Shown: positions 1-6,058, counted from the first letter of the stretch. The stretch is DNA of 6,334 nucleotides from CADCSY01 sp038255685 (GCA_038255685.1 JBBSLC010000159.1:1-6334); one strand, 5' to 3'. Notes: generated by a model not told the origin, from the letters alone. Numbers and translations are program-made.

Positions 1-953
1 GCTCGCTCCCCCCGCTGGACCCGGGCTTCGATCTCACGTCGGTACGTGACGTCACGCAGGTGCACGACGACGCCTGCGACGTCGGGCTCGTCGAGGCGGT
101 TGGTGGAGAGGGCCTCGACGGGGATCCACTCGCCGTCGGCGCTGCAGACGCGGAACTCGAGCGGAAGGTGGTCGTCGGGGTCCTCCTCCACCCGTCGGGC
201 GAACACCTCGGCGACGACGGACAGGTCGTCGGGGTGCACGAGGTCGAAGCCCGGTGTGCCCGTCCTCGCCTCGATGGACCAGCCCAGGGTGCGCTCGAGC
301 GCCTCGCTCGCATAGGTGATCGTGCCCGTGGCGTCGAGGACGAGGACGATGTCGCTCCCGCCCTCGAGGACAGCGCGCGCCCACGCCTCGGCCCGCGCCA
401 GCTCCTTGCTGAGCCGGCTCGCCTCGAGCAGGCGGCTCGCCTGGCGGCCGAGCAGGCGGAGCTGGTCGGCCTGGGCAGCGCTCAAGCCCGGTCGTGGCGC
501 CTTGTCGATCACGCACAGCGCGCCGAGGCCCTGGCCCGTGCGTGAGCGCAAGACAGCGCCGGCGTAGAACCGGATGCCAGGGTCGCCCGTCACCAGGGGG
601 TTGCCGTCGAAGCGGGCGTCGCGCGCGGCGTCCGGGACGACGAAGAGGTCGTCTGGCCCGACATCGAGCACCCAGCTGCAGAACGCGTCCTCTCGAGGCA
701 GCACGTCGAGGTCGATCCCGTGGGCGGCCTTGGTCCACTGGCGGTCGGCGTCGATGAGGTTCACCATGGCGACCGGCGTCTCGAGGATGGTGCTCGCGAG
801 GAGCACGAGATCGTCGAACGCCTGGTCGCGCTGGGTGTCGAGGATGCCGGTCGCGACCAGCTCGGCGAGGCGCTCCGCCTCGTCCACCGGGATCGGCGGT
901 CGGGGCGCGGGGACGTCAGCACCGCCGTCACGGTCCGCTTGAACCGTCGCCAC
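1..953 (-). CDS. GAF-PAS sensory/signalling protein, C-terminus cut by window edge
   Basis: This is a cytoplasmic sensor protein; 317 residues are visible and the output domain lies beyond the left edge. Residues about 24-178 form a GAF domain of the type that opens many bacterial signalling proteins: an ERL..L...GILDT lead-in (27-40), FDDLVLLAS (46-54), VAMVNLIDADRQW (61-73), an AFCSWV motif (90-95), VPDAARDARF (106-115) and FYAG..L...G..LGALCVID (129-150). A short helix (178-195) leads to a PAS domain (about 193-300) with ITYAS (212-216), LGW (223-225), HPDD (240-243) and a PAC-like ending, LRDVTYRREIEAR (299-311), which normally continues as a signalling helix into GGDEF, kinase, phosphatase or further PAS modules. 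No membrane segment is visible. I chose the GTG at 953 because it is the only start near the domain; GGGAG lies 11 nt upstream, a little far. It starts 34 bases after the SCP2-like gene ends, so it is probably co-transcribed. Ligand and output are unknown. Confidence 0.85.
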   Translation of the reverse strand, partial: MATVQADRDGGADVPAPRPPIPVDEAERLAELVATGILDTQRDQAFDDLVLLASTILETPVAMVNLIDADRQWTKAAHGIDLDVLPREDAFCSWVLDVGPDDLFVVPDAARDARFDGNPLVTGDPGIRFYAGAVLRSRTGQGLGALCVIDKAPRPGLSAAQADQLRLLGRQASRLLEASRLSKELARAEAWARAVLEGGSDIVLVLDATGTITYASEALERTLGWSIEARTGTPGFDLVHPDDLSVVAEVFARRVEEDPDDHLPLEFRVCSADGEWIPVEALSTNRLDEPDVAGVVVHLRDVTYRREIEARVQRGER

Positions 954-987
954 GACCGATCGATCTCCCTCTCTCCCGAGGGCCGTT

Positions 988-1377
988 CTACAGCTCGGTC
1001 TCGTCCCGGAGCTTGTCCTGGATCTGCTTGTACTCGGGCTTGTTCGTGAGCGGGAGCAGCCCCATCATCTTCGCCATGTTGCCGGTCACCTTCACCCGAC
1101 CCTGCATGAAGGCTGCGCTGGCGTCGAGGTCGCCCTTCAAGATCTTGACGGCGTCGTCGTAGGTGTTCGTCAACGTCACCTCGGCGCCCTCGGGGTCCTC
1201 CCCCATCGCCTGCTCCAGGGTCTTGCCGTCCTGGATGACGGTGTAGTACTTCACCTCACCATCGGGCGCACCGGTGATCACCTGCTGCATCCGCACGCTC
1301 GCGCCCGGGGTCTCCGGGAAGTCCTGGGCGAGCTCCTTCGCTCGGTCCATCCACTCCTGGGTGAGGTACTTGGGCAC
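988..1377 (-). CDS. SCP2 (sterol carrier protein 2)-like domain protein
   Basis: This encodes a stand-alone SCP2-like protein of 129 residues. The family forms a small alpha/beta fold with a hydrophobic tunnel that binds lipids or acyl compounds; in bacteria the ligand is usually unknown. The C-terminal half shows the typical pattern: YYTVIQDGKTLEQ (44-56), AEVTLTNTYDDAVKILKGDLDASAAF (65-90, acidic strand then helix) and MQGRVKVTGNMAKMMGLLPL (91-110), which matches the usual end of SCP2 domains. There is no signal peptide or membrane helix. The GTG at 1377 is chosen because it gives VPKYLTQEW, a common beginning in this small family, and has GGGGGA (1385-1390) 7 nt upstream. A longer frame continues through the mca gene but reads there as an arginine/proline-rich shadow. 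It lies 56 nt after mca and 33 nt before the GAF-PAS gene, so an operon is likely. A link to mycothiol chemistry is inference only. Confidence 0.88.
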   Translation of the reverse strand: MPKYLTQEWMDRAKELAQDFPETPGASVRMQQVITGAPDGEVKYYTVIQDGKTLEQAMGEDPEGAEVTLTNTYDDAVKILKGDLDASAAFMQGRVKVTGNMAKMMGLLPLTNKPEYKQIQDKLRDETEL

Positions 1378-1433
1378 GCGATCATCCCCCGCTCGGTCGG
1401 CCGCTCGATCGGGGCCGGTCTGCGTGATGGTAC

Positions 1434-2309
1434 TCAGCGGTCGATGCGAAGGCTGGTACCAGCGAACACGTCGTCCTCGGGGAGCTCGGAGTCGACGATC
1501 GATCGGGCCAGCACGTACTCGTCGTAGGGGTGCACGAGGCGCGCCTCCTCGGGGGGGAGGCCGAACCAGAACGGCGAGGTCGGGTCGATCTGGGTGCGGT
1601 GGGCGAGCAGGGCGAGCCCACGGACGTCGGCGTGTTCGCTGATGTCGATCCGGGTGGTGATGCGATCGTCCTGCCCGGGCCGGTCGAGCCACTCCTGGGA
1701 GTAGGGCGATTCCAGGCCGAGCTCGAGGAACTTGGCGTGCATGGCCACGATCCGGGCCTTGGCCCACACCGTGTAGTAGAGCTTGCGCGGCTGCCAGGGC
1801 TCGCCGAGCTCGGGGTAGGCGTCGGGGTCGCCGGCGGCGTCGAACGCCACGACGCTGATGTCGTGGACCCGCAGGTGGTCGGGGTGGGGGTAGCCCTTCT
1901 GGTCGTCGCCGTAGGTGACGATCACGTCGGGGCGGTGCTCGCGGATGGCGGCGACGAGGCGCCCGACGGCCTCCTCGAGCGGAGCCTGGGCGAAGCACTC
2001 GGGGTTGGCGTTGTGCTCCGAGTCGGGCATGCCCGAGTCCCGGTAGCCGAGGAGGACCAGCTCGTCGTAGCCGATGACCTCCATGGAGGCAGCGAGCTCC
2101 TCCATCCGCACCTCGGGCAGGCGGGACTTCACCTCGTCGTTGTCCATGGCCGGGTTCAAGATGTCGCCCGCCTCACCACCGGTGCAGCACACCAGGACGG
2201 TCTTCGCCCCCGCCGCCTTCGCCTTGGCGATGGTCCCCGCTCCCTTCGACGCCTCGTCGTCGGGGTGGGCGTGGACGGTCATGATGCAGCGCTCGGGCAC
2301 CTCGCTCAT
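1434..2309 (-). CDS. mca: mycothiol S-conjugate amidase Mca
   Basis: Mca is a zinc-dependent cytoplasmic amidase of the LmbE/PIG-L family. It cleaves mycothiol S-conjugates into a mercapturic acid, which is exported, and GlcN-Ins, which is recycled to mycothiol; this detoxifies electrophiles and drugs. The 291-residue length is typical. The N-terminus carries HAHPDDEASKGAG (13-25): His15 and Asp18 are the expected zinc ligands and Asp17 the catalytic base. The third ligand is expected at His145 in HPDH (142-145), after YGDDQKGYP (133-141). CTGGEAGDILNP (42-53) and LGYRDSGMP (87-95) are also typical. Lys22 in the SKGA motif favours Mca over MshB, the deacetylase paralogue. The ATG at 2309 gives the expected short lead before HAHPDD. 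No good Shine-Dalgarno site precedes it, but a -10-like element lies six bases upstream (leaderless candidate). It is first in a probable operon with the SCP2-like and GAF-PAS genes, and divergent from glutamate dehydrogenase. Confidence 0.95.
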   Translation of the reverse strand: MSEVPERCIMTVHAHPDDEASKGAGTIAKAKAAGAKTVLVCCTGGEAGDILNPAMDNDEVKSRLPEVRMEELAASMEVIGYDELVLLGYRDSGMPDSEHNANPECFAQAPLEEAVGRLVAAIREHRPDVIVTYGDDQKGYPHPDHLRVHDISVVAFDAAGDPDAYPELGEPWQPRKLYYTVWAKARIVAMHAKFLELGLESPYSQEWLDRPGQDDRITTRIDISEHADVRGLALLAHRTQIDPTSPFWFGLPPEEARLVHPYDEYVLARSIVDSELPEDDVFAGTSLRIDR

Positions 2310-2315
2310 GGGAGC

Positions 2316-2321
2316 ACGCTA
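2316..2321 (-). promoter_or_regulatory. candidate -10 element for a leaderless mca transcript
   Basis: On the minus strand the sequence reads TAGCGT, fitting the actinobacterial TANNNT -10 pattern, followed by six bases (GCTCCC) and then the mca ATG. Transcription starting 7 bases after the -10 would begin exactly on the A of the start codon. Leaderless mRNAs are common in Actinomycetota, and the lack of a Shine-Dalgarno site here agrees. The -35 region is weak (TCGGAC at 17-bp spacing), so the call is tentative. Confidence 0.4.
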
Positions 2322-2367
2322 TCGGTGGAGGGGAGCGGGTCCGACCTCGACGGGGCAGGCTTCCCCC

Positions 2368-3618
2368 ATGCCGAAGCTGAGCCCATCAGAAGCCGTCAAC
2401 GCCTACGTGGACGACGCAGCGCGCCTCATCGAGCTCGACAGCGAGATGGAGGCGGTCCTGCGGTCCTCGTACCGCGAGATCGCCGTGCAGGTGCCGGTGC
2501 GCCGAGATGACGGATCGCTGCTCGTCGTGCGCGGCTACCGGGTGCAGCACAACGGGGCTCGAGGCCCCTACAAGGGCGGCATCCGCTACCACCCGACCGC
2601 CGACCTCGACGAGACGCGCGCGCTGGCGTCGCTCATGACGTGGAAGACGGCGCTGATGGACGTGCCGTTCGGCGGTGCGAAGGGGGGCATCGAGGTCGAC
2701 CCGACCGGCATGAGCGACCACGAGCTCGAGCGCATGACCCGACGCTTCACCGCTGGGATCCGCCACGTGCTCGGCGTGTACCGCGACATCCCCGCTCCCG
2801 ACGTCAACACCAACGCCCAGACGATGGCGTGGATGATGGACGCCTACTCGGAGAGCGCGGGCTACTCGCCGGCGATCGTGACCGGCAAGCCCGTCGACCT
2901 CGGCGGGGCGCCCGGACGCGAGGCCGCGACCGGCCGTGGGCTCGTCTACGTCCTCGAAGCCGCAGCAGCACGGTGGGGTCTCGAGCTGAGCGGGCTGTGC
3001 GTCGCGATCCAGGGCTTCGGCAACGTCGGGTCGTGGGTCGCCGCCGAGCTGGCAGAGCGGGGCATCAAGGTGCGCGCCGTCTCCGACGTGCGCGGCGGCG
3101 TGCGTGACGACGCCGGCCTCGACGTCGCTGCGCTGCTCGAGCTGGTCAGAGGCGGTGGCTCAGTCGTCGACCTGGCGGGCACCGGCGGCGCCGAGCTCAT
3201 CACCAACGACGAGCTGCTGGCGACCGACTGCGACGTGCTCGTCCCCGCCGCACTCGGCGATGTGCTCGACGACCGGACCGCCCCGGTCATCCGGGCGAGG
3301 TACGTGCTCGAGGGCGCCAACCACCCGACGACGCCGGAGGGTGACCGCATCCTGGTCGAGCGGGGCATCCGGGTGATCCCCGACGTCCTCGCCAACGGTG
3401 GCGGCGTGACCGGCTCGTACTTCGAGTGGAGCCAGAACATCCAGCAGTACCGCTGGCCCGAGGAGCGCTTCAACACCGAGCTCAGGCTCAAGATGGTCGC
3501 CGCGTTCGACGCCACCGCCGACTTCGCCGAGGCACGAGGGATCACCCTCCGCCAGGCGGCGTTCGCGCTGGCGCTCACCCGCGTCGCCCGAGCGGAGCAC
3601 CTGCGAGGCGCCATCTGA
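2368..3618 (+). CDS. gdhA: glutamate dehydrogenase (Glu/Leu/Phe/Val dehydrogenase family)
   Basis: This hexameric-type enzyme interconverts glutamate and 2-oxoglutarate plus ammonia with NAD(P), joining nitrogen and central carbon metabolism in the cytoplasm. The 416 residues match the roughly 410-450 of bacterial members. The N-terminal substrate domain has GYRVQHN (56-62), GPYKGGIRYHP (66-76, Lys69 substrate-binding), MTWK (90-93) and PFGGAKGG (100-107, Lys105 catalytic), then RDIPAPDVNTN (139-149, Asp145 catalytic). The Rossmann domain has IQGFGNVG (214-221), and Asp240 in VSD near the end of its second strand hints at NAD but is not decisive. EGANHPTTPEGD (315-326) has His where Gly or Ala is frequent, and VIPDVLANGGGVTGSYFEW (337-354) completes the signature. 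The ATG at 2368 is chosen by family length; upstream in-frame codons overlap mca antisense. Its ribosome site is weak (CAGG, 8 nt upstream). It is divergent from mca across 58 nt, and I see no clear promoter of its own. The rocG/gudB class is also possible. Confidence 0.95.
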   Translation: MPKLSPSEAVNAYVDDAARLIELDSEMEAVLRSSYREIAVQVPVRRDDGSLLVVRGYRVQHNGARGPYKGGIRYHPTADLDETRALASLMTWKTALMDVPFGGAKGGIEVDPTGMSDHELERMTRRFTAGIRHVLGVYRDIPAPDVNTNAQTMAWMMDAYSESAGYSPAIVTGKPVDLGGAPGREAATGRGLVYVLEAAAARWGLELSGLCVAIQGFGNVGSWVAAELAERGIKVRAVSDVRGGVRDDAGLDVAALLELVRGGGSVVDLAGTGGAELITNDELLATDCDVLVPAALGDVLDDRTAPVIRARYVLEGANHPTTPEGDRILVERGIRVIPDVLANGGGVTGSYFEWSQNIQQYRWPEERFNTELRLKMVAAFDATADFAEARGITLRQAAFALALTRVARAEHLRGAI

Positions 3619-3652
3619 CGCTCGTGACCCGGGGCACAGGAAAGGGTCGACC

Positions 3653-3661
3653 TGCTACCTT
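3653..3661 (+). promoter_or_regulatory. candidate extended -10 promoter for the cold-shock gene
   Basis: TGCTACCTT fits the extended -10 pattern TGNTANNNT. No good -35 hexamer lies 16-18 bp upstream, which an extended -10 can tolerate. Initiation near 3668 would give a 5' leader of about 57 nt before the GTG; long leaders are typical of cold-shock genes. The site lies in the 106-nt gap after glutamate dehydrogenase, so csp could also be reached by readthrough. Confidence 0.4.
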
Positions 3662-3671
3662 CGAAGTCGAA
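3660..3671. repeat. small inverted repeat over the putative csp transcription start
   Basis: TTCGA-AG-TCGAA is a perfect 5-bp inverted repeat with a 2-bp centre, running from the last bases of the candidate -10 to the expected start of transcription. A second palindrome, GGTCGACC (3645-3652), abuts the -10 on its upstream side. Such a position would suit a repressor operator, but both sites are short and could occur by chance in GC-rich DNA. Confidence 0.25.
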
Positions 3672-3711
3672 CGTGGGTACGCGCACCAGGCCGAACCCCG
3701 CTACACGTAAC

Positions 3712-3718
3712 AAGGGAG
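3712..3718 (+). promoter_or_regulatory. Shine-Dalgarno site deciding the csp GTG start
   Basis: AAGGGAG ends 6 nt before the GTG at 3725. It is the clearest ribosome binding site in the window and fixes GTG as the start of the cold-shock gene, although that codon is not ATG. Confidence 0.75.
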
Positions 3719-3724
3719 TCGGTT

Positions 3725-3925
3725 GTGGCAACCGGTACCGTCAAGTGGTTCAACGCTGAGAAGGGCTACGGCTTCATCCAGCGCGAGGGTGGGAGCGATC
3801 TCTTCGTGCACTACACCGCGATCGAGGGCTCGGGCTACCGCTCCCTCGAGGAGGGCCAGGCCGTCGAGTTCGAGGTGACCCAGGGCCCGAAGGGCGACCA
3901 GGCCCAGAGCGTGCGCCTCGTCTGA
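3725..3925 (+). CDS. csp: cold-shock domain protein (CspA family)
   Basis: This 66-residue protein is a single cold-shock domain: a five-stranded OB-fold that binds single-stranded RNA and DNA and acts as an RNA chaperone in the cytoplasm. It begins with the family signature TVKWFNAEKGYGFI (5-18), which includes the RNP1-type motif KGYGFI (13-18). LFVHY (26-30) is the RNP2-type motif, with aromatic Phe27, His29 and Tyr30. SLEEGQAVEFEV (40-51) and GPKGDQAQSVRLV (54-66) finish the fold at the normal length. The start is GTG, supported by AAGGGAG six bases upstream. The gene appears monocistronic, with a candidate extended -10 promoter and a leader of about 57 nt upstream and a strong hairpin 23 nt after the stop. 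Family membership is secure; whether it responds to cold cannot be told from sequence, since many bacteria carry constitutive paralogues. Confidence 0.96.
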   Translation: MATGTVKWFNAEKGYGFIQREGGSDLFVHYTAIEGSGYRSLEEGQAVEFEVTQGPKGDQAQSVRLV

Positions 3926-3948
3926 GCGACACCACGACCTGACTGCGA

Positions 3949-3976
3949 CCGGAGGGGCCCGAGAGGGCCCCTCCGG
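3949..3976 (+). terminator. perfect 12-bp hairpin with GAGA loop after csp
   Basis: CCGGAGGGGCCC (3949-3960) and GGGCCCCTCCGG (3965-3976) pair perfectly around a GAGA tetraloop, which is of the stable GNRA class. It begins 23 nt after the csp stop and before the candidate promoter of the next gene, the right place for a terminator. No T-run follows (CGCGCTCGG), so it would be an L-shaped or U-less terminator of the kind proposed for high-GC actinobacteria, or a 3'-end stabiliser. Confidence 0.75.
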
Positions 3977-3987
3977 CGCGCTCGGGG

Positions 3988-4016
3988 TTGTCCCCGGCCG
4001 CATTGAGGGGTAAGAC
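3988..4016 (+). promoter_or_regulatory. candidate promoter for the two-gene SDR operon
   Basis: TTGTCC (3988-3993) and TAAGAC (4011-4016) are separated by exactly 17 bp and lie just downstream of the csp hairpin. The -35 matches TTGACA at four of six positions; the -10 is weaker and lacks the final T. Initiation near 4023 would give a leader of about 54 nt. The call rests on spacing and position more than on strength of match. Confidence 0.35.
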
Positions 4017-4076
4017 CGGCCCCCGGCTCGTGCCAGCGACTCGGACCGGGGACCCCCCTCGCACATCGGAGCACCC

Positions 4077-4883
4077 ATGGCAGTCCTCGGCAGCACGACC
4101 CTCGTCACGGGTGCCTCGGAGGGCATCGGCCGCGCCGTCGCCCTCGACCTCGCCTCCCGGGGGTCCCACGTGATCGCCGTCGCAAGGACCGAGTCCCGTC
4201 TCGATGAGCTCGTGGCCGAAGCCGACGGGACGATCACGCCCTTCGTGGCCGACCTCGCCGACGCCGACGACCGGACCAGGCTCGCCGTCGCGCACGGTGA
4301 CGTCGACAACCTCGTGAACAACGCAGGCGTGGCGTGGCTCGGCGATGTCGTCGACATCCCGATGGAGGACCTCACCGCCCTCGTGGCGCTGAACCTGCTG
4401 GCGCCGATGGACCTGACCCGCCGCCTGCTCCCCCAGATGATCGCCCGAGGCAGCGGCCACATCGTCAACATCGGGTCGATCCTCGGCTACGCGTCCACCC
4501 CGCCGCTCGTGGTCTACAGCGCGACCAAGGCGGGCGTGGGAGCCTTCACCGAGGGCCTCCGGCGCGAGGTCACCGGCACCGGCGTCGACGTCACGCTCAT
4601 CACCCCCGGCGCCGTCAACGGCACCGACGCCCTCAGTGCAGCCGGCGGCGCCGCCGAGGGAGCCCCCCTCGCACGAGCGTTCGAGGCCACCGGCGTCAGC
4701 CCCGAGCGGGTCGCCATCGCCGTGCGCGAGGCGCTCGAGCACCCGGGTTGGCCGGGCTACCGCTCCTTCTCCGTCCCACGCGTCGCCGGGATGAGCCGGG
4801 CGGCTGCGTCGCCGGTGGGCTCGTTCCTCATCGACGGCAGCCTGTCGATCGTGCGCACGCTCGCCGGACGCCGCCTCCACTGA
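4077..4883 (+). CDS. classical short-chain dehydrogenase/reductase (SDR)
   Basis: This is an NAD(P)(H)-dependent oxidoreductase of the classical SDR family, 268 residues, acting on an unknown alcohol or carbonyl substrate. All family landmarks are present: the nucleotide-binding TGASEGIG (11-18), ADL (58-60) near the adenine pocket, NNAG (81-84), and the full catalytic tetrad Asn106, Ser134 (NIGSI), Tyr147 and Lys151 (YSATK). PG (177-178) follows the sixth strand. Arg37 after the second strand (VAR) would suit NADP, but this is only a hint. The ATG at 4077 has GGAG ending 5 nt upstream and places the glycine motif at the usual distance. The C-terminal part (about 225-268) is polar to mildly hydrophobic and ends in LAGRRLH, with no clear membrane helix. 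The stop codon overlaps the start of a second SDR gene (TGATG), so the two are very likely co-translated. Confidence 0.93.
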   Translation: MAVLGSTTLVTGASEGIGRAVALDLASRGSHVIAVARTESRLDELVAEADGTITPFVADLADADDRTRLAVAHGDVDNLVNNAGVAWLGDVVDIPMEDLTALVALNLLAPMDLTRRLLPQMIARGSGHIVNIGSILGYASTPPLVVYSATKAGVGAFTEGLRREVTGTGVDVTLITPGAVNGTDALSAAGGAAEGAPLARAFEATGVSPERVAIAVREALEHPGWPGYRSFSVPRVAGMSRAAASPVGSFLIDGSLSIVRTLAGRRLH

Positions 4884-5932
4884 TGGGCGGACGCGTTCGG
4901 TGGCGCCGCCCGGTCCCCCGCTGTCGATCGGCGACGCCGAGCGCGCCGCTGGTCGTGGTGATCACCGGTGCGTCATCCGGCGTCGGTCGTGCCACGGCGC
5001 ACGCCTTCGCGGCCCGCGGGTGCGCGATCGCGCTCCTGGCCCGTAACGAGGTCGCGCTGGCGCGGGCGGCGGAGGAGGTCCGAGCTGCAGGCGGCAGGGC
5101 GATGGTGGTGGTGACCGACGTCGCCGACGCAGCGGCGGTCGAGGCGGCGGCCGACCGGGTGGAGGTGGAGCTCGGACCGATCGACGTCTGGGTCAACGCC
5201 GCCATGGCCACCGTCTTCGCGCCCGTCCACGACCTCGGGGCCGACGAGCTGCAACGGGCGACGGACGTGACGTACCTCGGCACCGCCCACGGGACGATGG
5301 CGGCCCTCCGGCGGATGCGCCCTCGCGATGCCGGCACGATCGTCCAGGTCGGCTCGACGCTCGCCTACCGCGCCATCCCGTTCCAGGCGCCCTACTGCGG
5401 GGCGAAGTTCGCCGTGCGCGGCTTCACCGAATCGCTGAGGACCGAGCTCCTGCGGGAGGGCTCAGGGGTCCACGTCACCGAGGTGCACCTCTCAGCGGTC
5501 AACACCCCGCACTTCGTCGTGTGCCGCACCCGCCAGCGCGTGCGCTCCCGTCCGGTGCCCCCGACGTTCACCCCAGCGGTCGCAGCCGACGGCATCGTCT
5601 GGGCGGCGACGCACCGGCGCCGTGAGCTGTGGGTGGGCTACCCGGCCGTCGTCGGCATCCTCGCCGGCAAGCTCCTGCCCGGCCTCGGCGACCGCGTGCT
5701 GGCCTGGCGGGGCGTCGAGCTCCAGCTCACCGGCACCGAGGTGGCGGCGGATCGCCCGGACAACCTCTTCAGCCCGGTCGACTTCGACCCCGGCACAGAA
5801 GGTCCGGCGACCGGTCGACGCTGGGGCTGGGGCGGCCAGCTGTGGCTGAGCGCCCACCGCCGCTCGCTCGCCTTCGCTGCTGCTGCGGTCGCCGGCATGA
5901 GCCTGCGACGTCGTGCTGACAGGGGCGGCTGA
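4883..5932 (+). CDS. atypical SDR family oxidoreductase with hydrophobic C-terminal tail
   Basis: This 349-residue protein belongs to the longer SDR proteins seen in actinobacteria and proteobacteria; its substrate is unknown. It has TGASSGVG (28-35) for nucleotide binding, Ser158 (VQVGS), Tyr171 and Lys175 (YCGAK). The usual NNAG is NAAM (105-108), and the classical catalytic Asn position appears to hold Thr130 (DVTYLG). After the core come RRELWVG (246-252), a helix that suits GKLLPGLGDRVLA (262-274) and RPDNLFSPV (291-299), all in keeping with this subgroup. The last part has a hydrophobic stretch, SLAFAAAAVAGMSL (328-341), then LRRR, which could touch the membrane but is short. The ATG at 4883 is chosen because it overlaps the upstream stop by one base; it gives an Arg-rich lead of about 22 residues. 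No clear Shine-Dalgarno site precedes it, so translation probably depends on coupling. A GTG at codon 25 or 26 would leave too little before the first strand. Confidence 0.88.
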   Translation: MGGRVRWRRPVPRCRSATPSAPLVVVITGASSGVGRATAHAFAARGCAIALLARNEVALARAAEEVRAAGGRAMVVVTDVADAAAVEAAADRVEVELGPIDVWVNAAMATVFAPVHDLGADELQRATDVTYLGTAHGTMAALRRMRPRDAGTIVQVGSTLAYRAIPFQAPYCGAKFAVRGFTESLRTELLREGSGVHVTEVHLSAVNTPHFVVCRTRQRVRSRPVPPTFTPAVAADGIVWAATHRRRELWVGYPAVVGILAGKLLPGLGDRVLAWRGVELQLTGTEVAADRPDNLFSPVDFDPGTEGPATGRRWGWGGQLWLSAHRRSLAFAAAAVAGMSLRRRADRGG

Positions 5933-5998
5933 GTCGCGTCCGTCCCAGTGCCACCTGCGACCAGTGACCTCGCCGCCGGCCACGACGAAGCGCATCGT

Positions 5999-6030
5999 CG
6001 ACCTGCCTCGAGATCCGCTTCGCCAGGTCG
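5999..6030. terminator. weak inverted repeat between convergent genes
   Basis: CGACCTG (5999-6005) and CAGGTCG (6024-6030) are perfect 7-bp arms around an 18-nt loop, in the 126-nt gap where the second SDR gene and the methyltransferase gene end facing each other. The place suits a two-way terminator, but the loop is long and no T-run follows on either strand. The rest of the gap shows no other clear signal. Confidence 0.2.
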
Positions 6031-6058
6031 GAACGGTCGACCGGGTTGCCGGCTCCCG

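Noticed and set aside
52..738. Minus-strand 228-codon frame beginning with ATG inside the GAF-PAS gene
   Set aside because: Another minus-strand frame over the same bases gives clear GAF and PAS motifs; this one is Arg/Pro-rich and featureless.
1378..1998. N-terminal extension of the SCP2-like frame through the mca gene
   Set aside because: The extension is almost all Arg, Pro, Ala and Gly and lies in another frame of mca on the same strand. The family start and ribosome site support the GTG at 1377.
1530..2510. Long plus-strand open frame (326 codons) opposite mca
   Set aside because: It is rich in Val, Gly, Leu and Asp as expected for the antisense of a GC-rich gene, shows no recognisable motif, and lies opposite a secure Mca with complete zinc and catalytic motifs.
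2946..3731. Minus-strand open frame (261 codons) opposite glutamate dehydrogenase
   Set aside because: Ser/Ala/Arg/Pro-rich composition with no domain, fully opposite a secure gene and running across the csp promoter region.
3774..4880. Long minus-strand open frame (368 codons) opposite csp and the first SDR
   Set aside because: It spans two well-supported plus-strand genes and the terminator hairpin and has low-complexity composition without domains; it is an antisense shadow of codon bias.
6034..6043. Palindrome CGGTCGACCG near the convergent gene ends, similar to GGTCGACC upstream of csp
   Set aside because: Short GC-rich palindromes of this type arise often by chance here, and two distant copies without shared context do not make a regulon or repeat family.
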